Origin: JAAZNO01 sp964508025
Lineage (GTDB): Bacteria; Chloroflexota; Anaerolineae; B4-G1; SLSP01
Length of the DNA: 12,539 bases
NCBI GenBank assembly: GCA_964508025.1
Contig: CAZDSF010000098.1
Span: 1-12,539 of the forward strand
Reading direction: 5' to 3'
The notes beneath the pieces were generated by a model. It worked only from the letters and a program-made list of their open reading frames with translations, searched no databases and was not told the DNA's origin. The first letter of the stretch is position 1, and each line of letters opens with the position of its first letter. Positions 1 through 7,526 of this stretch are shown here, piece by piece. The translations under genes and the position numbers were made by a program.

Positions 1-2
1 TC

Positions 3-1139
3 ATGACCATTCCCATGTCCTTGCCTGATATTGACGAAACCGATATCCGCGCTGTCGAAGCCGTGTTGCGTTCTGGGCGGCTGGCGCTTGGGCCATACAG
101 CGAGGCTTTTGAACGTGCAATCGCTACCTATGTTGGTGTTCGCCACGCTGTTGCGGTCAACTCCGGCACCTCAGCCCTGCACTTGATGGTGCGCGCGCTG
201 GGTTTGCAGCCAGGCGCTGAAGTGCTGGTGCCCTCTTTCACCTTTGCTGCCAGCGTCAATGTGCTGTTGTATGAGGGCTTGAAACCCGTTTTTGTGGACA
301 TCGAGCCGGAAACCTACAATCTTGATCCCCATGATCTTGAGGCGAAAATCACCTCGCGCACGCGCGCCGTTATGGCCGTGGATGTGTTCGGGCACCCTGC
401 GGAGTGGGATGCGATTCTGGAAATTGCTACGCGCCATCATCTGCGCGTGTTGGATGATTCCTGTGAGGCTCTTGGGGCTGTCTACAAGGGCCGTCGTTTG
501 GGGCAATTTGGGGATGCCGCGGCTTTCGCTTTCTATCCGAACAAGCAGATGACCACCGGCGAAGGCGGGATGATCGTTACGGACAGTGATGAGATCGCCC
601 GATTGTGCTACAGCTTGCGCAACCAGGGGCGGGGCGAGATGGGGGCCTGGTTGGAACACGCGCGTTTGGGCTATAATTATCGTATGGATGAGATGTCGGC
701 TGCGCTTGGAGCAAGTCAAATGCAGCGATTGGACGCTTTCCTGGCAAAGCGAGCTGCTGTGGCAGCGTTTTACACTGAACAGCTGGAAACGCTATCTTGG
801 ATACGTCCGCCTGTGGTCAAGCCGTATGTGGAAATGAGCTGGTTTGTCTATGTTATTACGCTCGAAGAAGGACTTGACCGGGATGTGGTGATCGCGGCTC
901 TGGAAGCCCAGGGAATCCCCGCGCGCGGCTATTTTTCGCCCATCCATAACCAGGCTTATATGCGTAACTATGTGAATGTTTCAGCGGGTGCATTGCCAAT
1001 CACGGAATCCGTGGCGCGGCGGACGCTAGCTCTACCCTTTTACAATAATCTCAGTGCGCAAGACATCACCAGGGTCGTGACTGCATTGGCCGAAGTCGGA
1101 CAACGTCAAGGCTGGGATGTTTTGGGAGAACGTGGATGA
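3..1139 (+). CDS. DegT/DnrJ/EryC1/StrS-family PLP-dependent sugar aminotransferase
   Basis: The 378-residue protein has the usual length for this family, which transfers an amino group (normally from glutamate) to a keto-sugar nucleotide in the cytoplasm. Visible features are the SGTSA cofactor-phosphate motif (residues 54-58), the DDSCEALGA block with the PLP-contacting Asp (151-159), and the Schiff-base lysine K181 in FYPNKQMTTGEGG. The conserved RLGYNYRMDEMSAALG block (221-236) follows. The next gene encodes a nucleotide-sugar 4,6-dehydratase, which would supply a 4-keto-6-deoxy sugar, so a PglE/PseC-like C4 aminotransferase is the likeliest role. The exact sugar cannot be read from sequence. 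The ATG at 3 gives a normal N-terminus, but the window edge hides its ribosome-binding site, and the ATG at 15 is a possible alternative. The gene ends in an ATGA overlap with the next, so the two are probably translationally coupled. Confidence 0.93.
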   Translation: MTIPMSLPDIDETDIRAVEAVLRSGRLALGPYSEAFERAIATYVGVRHAVAVNSGTSALHLMVRALGLQPGAEVLVPSFTFAASVNVLLYEGLKPVFVDIEPETYNLDPHDLEAKITSRTRAVMAVDVFGHPAEWDAILEIATRHHLRVLDDSCEALGAVYKGRRLGQFGDAAAFAFYPNKQMTTGEGGMIVTDSDEIARLCYSLRNQGRGEMGAWLEHARLGYNYRMDEMSAALGASQMQRLDAFLAKRAAVAAFYTEQLETLSWIRPPVVKPYVEMSWFVYVITLEEGLDRDVVIAALEAQGIPARGYFSPIHNQAYMRNYVNVSAGALPITESVARRTLALPFYNNLSAQDITRVVTALAEVGQRQGWDVLGERG

Positions 1140-3121
1140 CGAAATTAGCTGCCTGGCACATGCGGTTTCTGGAACGCATTATGCGTTTGCGCAATCGGTA
1201 TTTTCTGTTTCTGGATGCTTTGTTGCTGCCTGTAGCTGCATGGTCGGCTTTTGTAGTGCGTCTGGAGCGATTCGATCTTGGTGATTATGCTGCGCTGGCG
1301 TTGCTTTCTGCTGCTGTGGCGCTTGCCATCAAGGTCCCCTTACTGATCACTTTAGGTATCTACGCGCGTTATTGGATCTTTGCCGGTCTACCAGAGATAG
1401 CCTTGCTCCTACAGGGTGCGATGCTGGGTACCGTTCTGCAAACAGTGATGGTATTATTGCTTTCTCGCTTTATCGGCTTACCCGCGTTGCCACGGTCAAT
1501 CCCTTTTCTCGATGTGACATTAGGCATCATTGTATTGGCGTTGCCCCGTCTTTGTATGCGCTGGCTGTACAATCTGTATCAGAACCGTTTTACGCCACGC
1601 CCGGTTTCGACACGCCGGGTTTTCATTGTCGGCGCGGGTGAGGCGGGACATCTGGTCTACCGTGAGTTGGAGCAAAACCCCCGGTTGGGAGTACACCCTG
1701 TTGGCTTTATTGATGATGATGAGCGTAAGCAGGGATTGTATATTGGGCAGGTACGGGTTCTGGGCACGGTGCAGGATCTTCCAGAGCTGGTGCGCAAACA
1801 CAAGGTGGAACAGGTGCTTATCACGATTCCGAGCGCCAGTCCAGAGCAGATTCGTCGCATTGTGGATAAGTGTCAGGCGGCAGGCATAGATCCGCGCATT
1901 CTTCCCGGCTTTTATGAGTTGCTCTCTGGCAAGGTACAGGTGCGCGGCTTGCGTCCTGTGCGCGTGGAAGACCTGCTCTCTCGCAAGCCGGTCTACACCG
2001 ATATTACCCGGGTCAAGGCCCTGTTGCGGGGAAAGCGGGTATTGGTGACGGGGGCCGGCGGCTCCATTGGCACCGAGCTCTGCCGTCAGATTGCCAGTTG
2101 TGACCCTGGCGTATTGATTTTGCTGGGGCATGGCGAGAATTCCATCTTCAATATCTGCAATGAGATGGGACGGTTGTTTCCAGAGCTTTGCACCCAGCCG
2201 GTAATCGCTGATATTCGTGATTTGCCGCGCCTGGAGAGTGTTTTTCGTAACTATCGCCCGGAAATTGTTTTCCACGCTGCCGCGCACAAGCATGTGCCGC
2301 TGATGGAATTAAATCCGCAAGAGGCTATTTCTAATAACGTTGGCGGCACCTGGAATATGCTGCGTCTGGCTGAATTGTGGGAAGTAGAGCATTTTGTGAT
2401 GATCTCCACGGATAAGGCGGTCAATCCCACCAGCATCATGGGGGCGACCAAACGGATTGCAGAATTATTGATTCAGGATGCTGCGCGTCGCTCACACCGG
2501 CGTTTTGTCGCCGTGCGCTTTGGTAATGTGTTGGGCAGTCGAGGTAGTGTGGTGCCGTTCTTTGAGCAGCAGATTGCGCGCGGCGGGCCGGTCACGGTGA
2601 CGCACCCAGAAGTTACCCGCTACTTTATGACCATTCCCGAAGCGGTGCAACTGGTGCTTCAGGCAGCTGCGTTGGGGCAGGGCGCAGAGATCTTTGTGCT
2701 CGATATGGGCGAACCGATCAAGATCGTGGATCTGGCGCGCGATATCATCCGCCTGGCCGGATTGCGTGAAGGCGTAGATATCGAGATCGTGTTCAACGGC
2801 CTGCGTCCCGGCGAGAAACTGTATGAGGAGCTGTTCAATGCCGGCGAGCACTATCACCGCACGCCGCATGAGAAAATCTTTGTTTCCAACAATGTGTGTG
2901 TGCCGCTGGAGACCTTTCTATACACGAACACCGAGGCGCTTCTGGAAGCCGCTCGGCGAGGCAATCTTGAGGAAAGCGAACGGTTGATGCGCGTCTTAGT
3001 GCCGGAGTACCAACCACAAACTGAGCTGGAAAACAATGGGGATCTGCGTATGCTGGTTGGTGCTCCCGAAGAAGTGTCCCTAGAAGCGCAGGAAGGTCAT
3101 CCTCGCCCCAAATGGAAATAA
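1136..3121 (+). CDS. Membrane-anchored nucleotide-sugar 4,6-dehydratase, CapD/PglF/WbpM type
   Basis: This 661-residue protein has the full architecture of the membrane-bound CapD family. There are four predicted membrane segments (about 23-43, 52-74, 88-110 and 124-140), then a first Rossmann domain with VGAGEAG (165-171). A second, catalytic SDR domain has TGAGGSIG (305-312). The active-site stretch STDKAVNPTSIMGATKR (424-440) carries Met435 and Lys439. Met in place of the usual SDR Tyr is typical of PglF/FlaA1/WbpM dehydratases, which convert UDP-GlcNAc to the 4-keto-6-deoxy product. Substrate identity is inferred from the family. The start is well supported: GGGAG lies at 1124-1128, 7 nt before an ATG that overlaps the previous stop (ATGA). 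The adjacent aminotransferase is the expected next enzyme in making a 4-amino-4,6-dideoxy sugar such as a bacillosamine precursor. The acidic C-terminal tail of about 40 residues is unassigned. Confidence 0.92.
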   Translation: MTKLAAWHMRFLERIMRLRNRYFLFLDALLLPVAAWSAFVVRLERFDLGDYAALALLSAAVALAIKVPLLITLGIYARYWIFAGLPEIALLLQGAMLGTVLQTVMVLLLSRFIGLPALPRSIPFLDVTLGIIVLALPRLCMRWLYNLYQNRFTPRPVSTRRVFIVGAGEAGHLVYRELEQNPRLGVHPVGFIDDDERKQGLYIGQVRVLGTVQDLPELVRKHKVEQVLITIPSASPEQIRRIVDKCQAAGIDPRILPGFYELLSGKVQVRGLRPVRVEDLLSRKPVYTDITRVKALLRGKRVLVTGAGGSIGTELCRQIASCDPGVLILLGHGENSIFNICNEMGRLFPELCTQPVIADIRDLPRLESVFRNYRPEIVFHAAAHKHVPLMELNPQEAISNNVGGTWNMLRLAELWEVEHFVMISTDKAVNPTSIMGATKRIAELLIQDAARRSHRRFVAVRFGNVLGSRGSVVPFFEQQIARGGPVTVTHPEVTRYFMTIPEAVQLVLQAAALGQGAEIFVLDMGEPIKIVDLARDIIRLAGLREGVDIEIVFNGLRPGEKLYEELFNAGEHYHRTPHEKIFVSNNVCVPLETFLYTNTEALLEAARRGNLEESERLMRVLVPEYQPQTELENNGDLRMLVGAPEEVSLEAQEGHPRPKWK

Positions 3122-4419
3122 GGCGCCCGCTGTTGCCGCATTGGTTGGGAAAGCATCTCGCGCACGTTCAGTTGGTTTGGATTGTGGCGTGTTTACCTGC
3201 ATTGATATTCTCCGAACAAGTTCCCTTGATCTGGACGTTGGGATCCCTCTTGGGACTGGCGCTGGTACCCTGTTTGGGTTGGTTGTATCGCCAACGTCCT
3301 TTGCCGCGAACGCCGTTGGACCTGTCTATCGCGCTGTTGCTCCTGCTGCTGCCGCTGAACCTCTGGCTCTCCATCAATCGCGCTCTGACGTTGCCGCATG
3401 TTTATAAGGTCATCGCTGGCGTGGCGCTTTTTTACGGGATTGTAGGATTTCTTCAGGCTACCGGCTGGTATCATTGGAGCGCTTTGGGCTTCTGTATGCT
3501 CGGATTGGTATTAGTTCCGGTTGTGTTTTTGGGAACGGATTGGAGCGGCCCCAAATTCTCGTGGCTGCCGTGGAACCCTATAACGCTATTTCCACCCCTT
3601 CTCCGTCCATTTTGGAAACCTGAAGGCTTTGCCGGCTTCAACTCCAATCTTGTCGGCGGAATCCTGGCGATGTTGCTGCCGGTGCCGCTGGCATACACCC
3701 TGTTTTCTCGCAAACGGTGGCTCCGTTTGGCCGCCGGCGTCGAGGTCGGTGTGATTGCCGCAACACTGTTGCTGACGCAATCGCGCGGCGCCATGCTGGC
3801 GGTTGTCGTCGCCGTGATCGTTATGTTGGGGGTTCGCAACTGGCGCTGGCTAGTCGCGTTGATTCTACTTGCCGGTGTTGGGATTTTAGTCTTGTCTCGC
3901 GTAGAGGCGCTTGCGCCCGTGGCGCGGCTTGATATTGACACCGACGTTGCACGGGCTTTGAACAGCCTTGAGGGGCGCATGGAGCTCTGGTCACGCGCTG
4001 TCTACATGATACAGGATTTTCCCCTTACCGGAATCGGCATGGGGCTGGTAGCCGATGTGCTCCCCCGGCTCTATCCCACGTTCTTGATTTCACCGGCAGT
4101 CAGAATCGAGCATTTGCACAATCTGTACCTCAACACCGGCGCCGAATTGGGTATTCCGGGGTTGATTTGTTTGTTAGCTATCTTGGGGGCTTGGTTAAAG
4201 TTATCCTGGCAAACTGTGCGATATTCCAGGGAATCCAATTTTGCTCCGGTAGCGGCCGGAGGAATGGGGGTCGTAGTTGTTATCTTTGTTCATGGATTTA
4301 CTGAAACAATTATGTATTCTCCCAAGGCTTATCTGATTGTGTGGGGAGCTTGTGGGGTAATTGTAGCAGTTTACTTACGTTTCTTGTATGCTTTGACTGA
4401 ATTAGGAGATGCCACCTAG
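3112..4419 (+). CDS. O-antigen ligase/polymerase-type (Wzy_C/WaaL-like) membrane protein
   Basis: The 435-residue, very hydrophobic protein has roughly ten to twelve membrane segments. It carries the signatures of the Wzy_C superfamily, which joins lipid-linked glycans outside the membrane. TQSRGA lies in a membrane segment (222-227). A soluble loop contains LEGRMELWSRA (286-296) followed by FPLTGIGMG, and HLHNLYLNTGAELG (334-347) holds the conserved His residues. The family includes O-antigen ligases, Wzy-like polymerases and protein O-oligosaccharyltransferases, which cannot be separated by eye. If the organism has no lipopolysaccharide, as is usual for Chloroflexota, ligation to LPS core is unlikely and polymerisation or transfer to protein or another surface acceptor is more plausible. 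The start overlaps the dehydratase gene by 10 bp. No well-spaced Shine-Dalgarno sequence is visible (AGGAAGG near 3089-3095 is too far upstream), so translational coupling is likely. Confidence 0.85.
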   Translation: MEIRRPLLPHWLGKHLAHVQLVWIVACLPALIFSEQVPLIWTLGSLLGLALVPCLGWLYRQRPLPRTPLDLSIALLLLLLPLNLWLSINRALTLPHVYKVIAGVALFYGIVGFLQATGWYHWSALGFCMLGLVLVPVVFLGTDWSGPKFSWLPWNPITLFPPLLRPFWKPEGFAGFNSNLVGGILAMLLPVPLAYTLFSRKRWLRLAAGVEVGVIAATLLLTQSRGAMLAVVVAVIVMLGVRNWRWLVALILLAGVGILVLSRVEALAPVARLDIDTDVARALNSLEGRMELWSRAVYMIQDFPLTGIGMGLVADVLPRLYPTFLISPAVRIEHLHNLYLNTGAELGIPGLICLLAILGAWLKLSWQTVRYSRESNFAPVAAGGMGVVVVIFVHGFTETIMYSPKAYLIVWGACGVIVAVYLRFLYALTELGDAT

Positions 4420-4422
4420 CAC

Positions 4423-5916
4423 ATGCGTAAATATTGGAGCCTCCTCGCCGTAATTCTACTGGCGTTCGCGTTGCGCCTATTGGGGTTAGGTTATAAAAGC
4501 CTGTGGATTGATGAAGCCGACAGCATCTACTTTGCACAGCGTCTATGGTCGGCGTTGCTGTTCCGCCTTTGCGATCCCCATCCGCCGGGATATTACGCGT
4601 TGCTCAAGGTCTTCATTGATCTGGCCGGCGCCAGCGAAGTGGTAGTACGGCTTCCCTCCGCGTTGGCGGGTGGGCTGAGCGTGGCCGTGGTTGCCCGTCT
4701 GGGACGTGAGCTTGCCGGCTTATTGCCTGCGACATGGGTTCCTCGACGGTGGGGTTGGTTCTCCGCCGCCTTGCTCGCTGTTGCGCCTTTGCACATCTGG
4801 TATTCTCAGGAAGCGCGGATGTATGGCCTGGTGACTTTGTTGGGGTTGAGCGCGGCAGTATTCACGGTCAGGCTCATGCGTCGCTGGCGTTGGGCCGATG
4901 GTTTGGGGTATCTGGCTACCGCTAGCATGGCATTTCTCGCAGATCAAACGGCGCTCCCTGTGCTCTTGGGGTTGAACGTGCTTTGGGTGGCGACCTTGCG
5001 GCAACGCCGCCCGTACACGTTGGGACTTTGGTTGGCTCTGCAAGTCGGGGTTGCGCTATCGTTCTGGCTCTGGTGGCGGCAGGCGTTATACATTGCGCAA
5101 CTCAGCGCGGAGACGCTCTACCCGCTGACCATGTTACGGCTGACGTTGATGGGTTGGGCTGAGATGCTCCAACCCTGGAGTCCCTTCATTTTGGGGATAG
5201 GGCTGCTTTTGCTGGGAGGGTTGCTGGCGTTATGCCTTACCCGATTCAGGTATCTGTCAGCGAAAATGACCGAACTGGCGCGGTCGGAGAAGTTCTGGAC
5301 GGGGTTGGTGGTGGGGCTTTACCTGTTGGGAGGGGTGGTTTCAGTAGTTCCGCGCCTCTACACTGTGAAGCGGCTGCTTGTTACCCTGCTGCCGTATGCA
5401 TTGCTCATTGTGGCGTGGGTGGTGGAACGGTTTGCGGCGCGGCTTGCAATCCGCGCGGCGATACTGGGATTCGCGTTGTTTCTCAGTCTGATCAACATCT
5501 GGTTGGTGCCGAAAGCCCCCTGGCGCGAAGCTATCGCCGTCATCGAGGCGCAAATCGGAGCGGCGGATGTGATCTGGGTGGATGAGCTGGCCGTTCCCGC
5601 TTTCGACTATTATGCGCAAGGGCGCCATGACCGCCGCGTGTTGCGCGTCGCCGATCTCGACGCTGTAAGCGCCTCGCACGCACGCGCTCCCATGGTGTGG
5701 TTTGTGGTACAAACCGGACGCCATCGTGATGTCTTTGAATATCTGCCGCATCTTGATCCATCTGCGGCCAACGTGATGGCTACCTGGCCCGGCGTCGAGG
5801 TGCGCGCTTATGCGACAGCGCAGACGCCGGTGGAAGCGTTTGCGCCGGCGTCGGATATTCCCTCGTGGATCCTGGCCTGGCCCTCTCCGCTCGATGAAGC
5901 GTGCGCACATCCGTAA
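4423..5916 (+). CDS. GT39/ArnT-like GT-C membrane glycosyltransferase
   Basis: This 497-residue protein has about ten membrane segments and the hallmark loops of GT-C enzymes (PMT/ArnT/dolichyl-phosphate-mannose-like). The first external loop has SLWIDEADS (26-34), whose Asp30-Glu31 pair is the usual catalytic acid position. Then come DPHPPGYY (51-58), the common HPPLYY-type motif, and YSQEARMYGL (127-136). Such enzymes move a sugar from a polyprenyl-phosphate carrier to a lipid, glycan or protein on the outer face of the membrane. Donor and acceptor are not predictable here. The last 110 or so residues form a soluble domain without a recognised motif. The ATG lies 3 nt after the ligase-like gene's stop. 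AGGAG at 4404-4408 is 14 nt upstream, a long spacing, so coupling to the upstream gene probably helps initiation. It is the last gene of the glycan operon; a 144-nt gap follows. Confidence 0.85.
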   Translation: MRKYWSLLAVILLAFALRLLGLGYKSLWIDEADSIYFAQRLWSALLFRLCDPHPPGYYALLKVFIDLAGASEVVVRLPSALAGGLSVAVVARLGRELAGLLPATWVPRRWGWFSAALLAVAPLHIWYSQEARMYGLVTLLGLSAAVFTVRLMRRWRWADGLGYLATASMAFLADQTALPVLLGLNVLWVATLRQRRPYTLGLWLALQVGVALSFWLWWRQALYIAQLSAETLYPLTMLRLTLMGWAEMLQPWSPFILGIGLLLLGGLLALCLTRFRYLSAKMTELARSEKFWTGLVVGLYLLGGVVSVVPRLYTVKRLLVTLLPYALLIVAWVVERFAARLAIRAAILGFALFLSLINIWLVPKAPWREAIAVIEAQIGAADVIWVDELAVPAFDYYAQGRHDRRVLRVADLDAVSASHARAPMVWFVVQTGRHRDVFEYLPHLDPSAANVMATWPGVEVRAYATAQTPVEAFAPASDIPSWILAWPSPLDEACAHP

Positions 5917-5938
5917 GGCTGGCGGCGTAGCGCCGACG

Positions 5939-5947
5939 TGATATAGT
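5939..5947 (+). promoter_or_regulatory. Candidate extended -10 promoter for the small membrane protein-NTase-tsaC operon
   Basis: TGATATAGT matches an extended -10 element (TGn followed by TATAGT, one mismatch to TATAAT). It is the same form as the -10 predicted for the sigma gene (TGCTATAGT). No convincing -35 hexamer lies 16-18 nt upstream, which extended -10 promoters can tolerate. The start site would be near 5954, leaving a leader of about 107 nt before the ATG at 6061. A small GC hairpin (CGGCG-TAG-CGCCG, 5923-5935) lies between the glycan operon stop and this site, but it has no T-run, so it is a poor terminator. Read-through from the upstream operon is therefore possible. Confidence 0.35.
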
Positions 5948-6060
5948 GCAGGTGCGATCAGGATCAGGAAATTAGCGAAACAGCCTTTTTGCTATAGATG
6001 TGTGGGGCGCAATGTGCAAATGATGCCCATAAGCGGCAGAAGGTGTGTGGGGGTGAGATC

Positions 6061-6384
6061 ATGCTGGATGTCTGGGGCGTTGCCGCCAGTGCCGTGTGGG
6101 TGATTGGCGCGGCCATGTTGCTGGCGACGCTGAGCGAAGCGGTCATGCGCGCGCACAACGGTGGTAGTTCCGTGCGTTGTGTGCTGCAAACGGGCGGCTA
6201 TCGCACGATGGTTTCTCTTGGTATGGCGCTATTCTGCGCCGGGATGGCCGCGACCGAAGCGCGCATTTGGGCGCGCTGGCTCTGGCTCGCCTTGACCGGC
6301 GCTTTCCTTGTGGAGCTGATAGGTTCCTGGCGGCGCGGCCGACGCGCGGCCACGTTGCCATCTGCGGAGGATGGTGCGCCATGA
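6061..6384 (+). CDS. Small membrane protein of unknown function
   Basis: The 107-residue protein belongs to no family I recognise. It shows three hydrophobic stretches (about 5-24, 50-65 and 70-88). The loop before the second stretch has charged and small residues, and the tail is short, basic and then acidic (RRGRRAATLPSAEDGAP). This suggests a three-pass inner-membrane protein with a cytoplasmic C-terminus rich in Arg. The start at 6061 is preferred over the in-frame ATG at 5998 because GGGGGTGAG lies just upstream with about 4 nt spacing, complementary to the 16S rRNA tail. The 5998 ATG has no ribosome-binding site. The stop overlaps the next start (ATGA at 6381-6384), so it is probably co-translated with the nucleotidyltransferase and may anchor or regulate it. 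That last point is inference only. Confidence 0.75.
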   Translation: MLDVWGVAASAVWVIGAAMLLATLSEAVMRAHNGGSSVRCVLQTGGYRTMVSLGMALFCAGMAATEARIWARWLWLALTGAFLVELIGSWRRGRRAATLPSAEDGAP

Positions 6385-7526
6385 GCGAGCATCCCTTGCT
6401 GCGCTATTGGTGGAACGGCGAGCTCGAAGGTTCGCCCGAAGCGCTGATCGTTTGGGGGCGGGCGGCGCGCATTCTGCCGCTTTTGGGCTGGCGGGCGCAG
6501 GCGCGGGGCTGGCCGTTGCCCGATGGGTTCGTGCAGGCTGCGCACCGTGAACGTTATGCAGAAGCCGCCCGGCAGCAATTGGCGCAGATGCAATTGCAAG
6601 CTCTGGCGGCGTTAGCGCGTGAACAGCATTTCACCCCGCTGATTGTCAAAGGGCCGGTGCTGGCAGAGGCTTATCCCGATTCGGCGCTGCGTACCTACAA
6701 CGATCTGGACCTGTTGCTGCCTCCAGACCAGGCTGAAGCTTTTGTCGCAGCGTTGCTGGGCAGTGGGTATCGTATGGATGTCGGCGGAGATCGCGGCAAT
6801 CACTTACCGCCGTTGCGCCCGTTACGCCAGGGCTACGCGCTGGAAATTCACACCGCTCTCGGTCATGATCGCGGCGCCGAGGTATTCACTTTCGCCGATT
6901 ACGCCGACACGATGCAACCCTGGCGCACTTTCCCCGATCTCTATACCCTGGAACCGATATCCCATGCCTTGTATCTTATTCATCATCAAGTGGAACATCA
7001 TCAGCTCTCGCTTGGGCTGGTGCCGCTGGCCGATCTTTACTTTTGGACCCGCGGCTGGACGGGTGTGGAATGGGCGACGTTGGCGGAGCAAGCCGCAGCC
7101 CAGCATCTCACGCGCAGTGTGCGCCTGGCTCTGGCGTTGACCGCCTGGTTCTGGCGCGAATCCTGGCCCGCCTGGGTGCAGGAGCGTTTCCCTCCACCTG
7201 AACCTCGCATCCTGGATTGGGGTAAACGCCTGGCGGTCGGCGAGCTGGGCGGCCGAACGCCCCGTATCTGGCGTGACTTGCCGGAGAAGAGTGTGCGTGG
7301 TTGGCTGGCTTATGCCTGGGTGCTACTGCGCGGGAATCCGGCTGTGCTGAGTTCGCTTTCGTGGTCGCAACGGCTGCGTTTTTACCTGCAGCGCCCCTTC
7401 TCACTGCTCAAATACCACGGGCCGACGCTGTGGCGCCTTCTGCGCGGCGATCGTCGTACCCGCGCCAAAATGGAGGCGCAATCCATGCTCACGGATTGGC
7501 TCCGTACTCCCGAGAAAAAGCTATGA
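6381..7526 (+). CDS. Uncharacterised nucleotidyltransferase, NTP_transf_5-like
   Basis: The 381-residue protein resembles the uncharacterised nucleotidyltransferases of the NTP_transf_5 family (polymerase-beta fold). The core is VKGPVLAEAYPDSALRTYNDLDLLL (residues 89-113). It combines the family's Lys-Gly before a helix, an Arg in the middle and the metal-binding Asp108-x-Asp110 pair. A third acid probably lies in LEIHTAL (Glu155, His157), where the family usually has a Asp/Glu-x-His pattern. The C-terminal half is helical, Trp-rich and unassigned. No substrate is known for the family. Members occur near glycan genes, asparagine synthase-like genes and some RiPP clusters; only the glycan operon is nearby here. 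The ATG at 6381 is chosen because it forms an ATGA overlap with the preceding stop. A longer in-frame extension back to 6177 would overlap that gene and translates into unlike, Arg-rich sequence. The gene also overlaps tsaC by ATGA. Confidence 0.78.
   Translation: MSEHPLLRYWWNGELEGSPEALIVWGRAARILPLLGWRAQARGWPLPDGFVQAAHRERYAEAARQQLAQMQLQALAALAREQHFTPLIVKGPVLAEAYPDSALRTYNDLDLLLPPDQAEAFVAALLGSGYRMDVGGDRGNHLPPLRPLRQGYALEIHTALGHDRGAEVFTFADYADTMQPWRTFPDLYTLEPISHALYLIHHQVEHHQLSLGLVPLADLYFWTRGWTGVEWATLAEQAAAQHLTRSVRLALALTAWFWRESWPAWVQERFPPPEPRILDWGKRLAVGELGGRTPRIWRDLPEKSVRGWLAYAWVLLRGNPAVLSSLSWSQRLRFYLQRPFSLLKYHGPTLWRLLRGDRRTRAKMEAQSMLTDWLRTPEKKL

Noticed and set aside
5973..5994. Hairpin TAGCGAAA...TTTTGCTA between the glycan operon and the small membrane protein gene
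   Set aside because: The stem is AT-rich with one wobble pair and the T residues are inside the stem, not after it, so it should not act as an intrinsic terminator.
5998..6060. Upstream ATG extending the small membrane protein by 21 residues
   Set aside because: No ribosome-binding site precedes it, and the added Cys/Lys-rich residues do not look like a membrane protein N-terminus. The ATG at 6061 has a strong site.
6381..7526. Possible lasso-peptide or other RiPP cluster, because NTP_transf_5 proteins occur in some
   Set aside because: No precursor peptide, B1/B2 protease, asparagine-synthase-like cyclase or transporter is found within the window.
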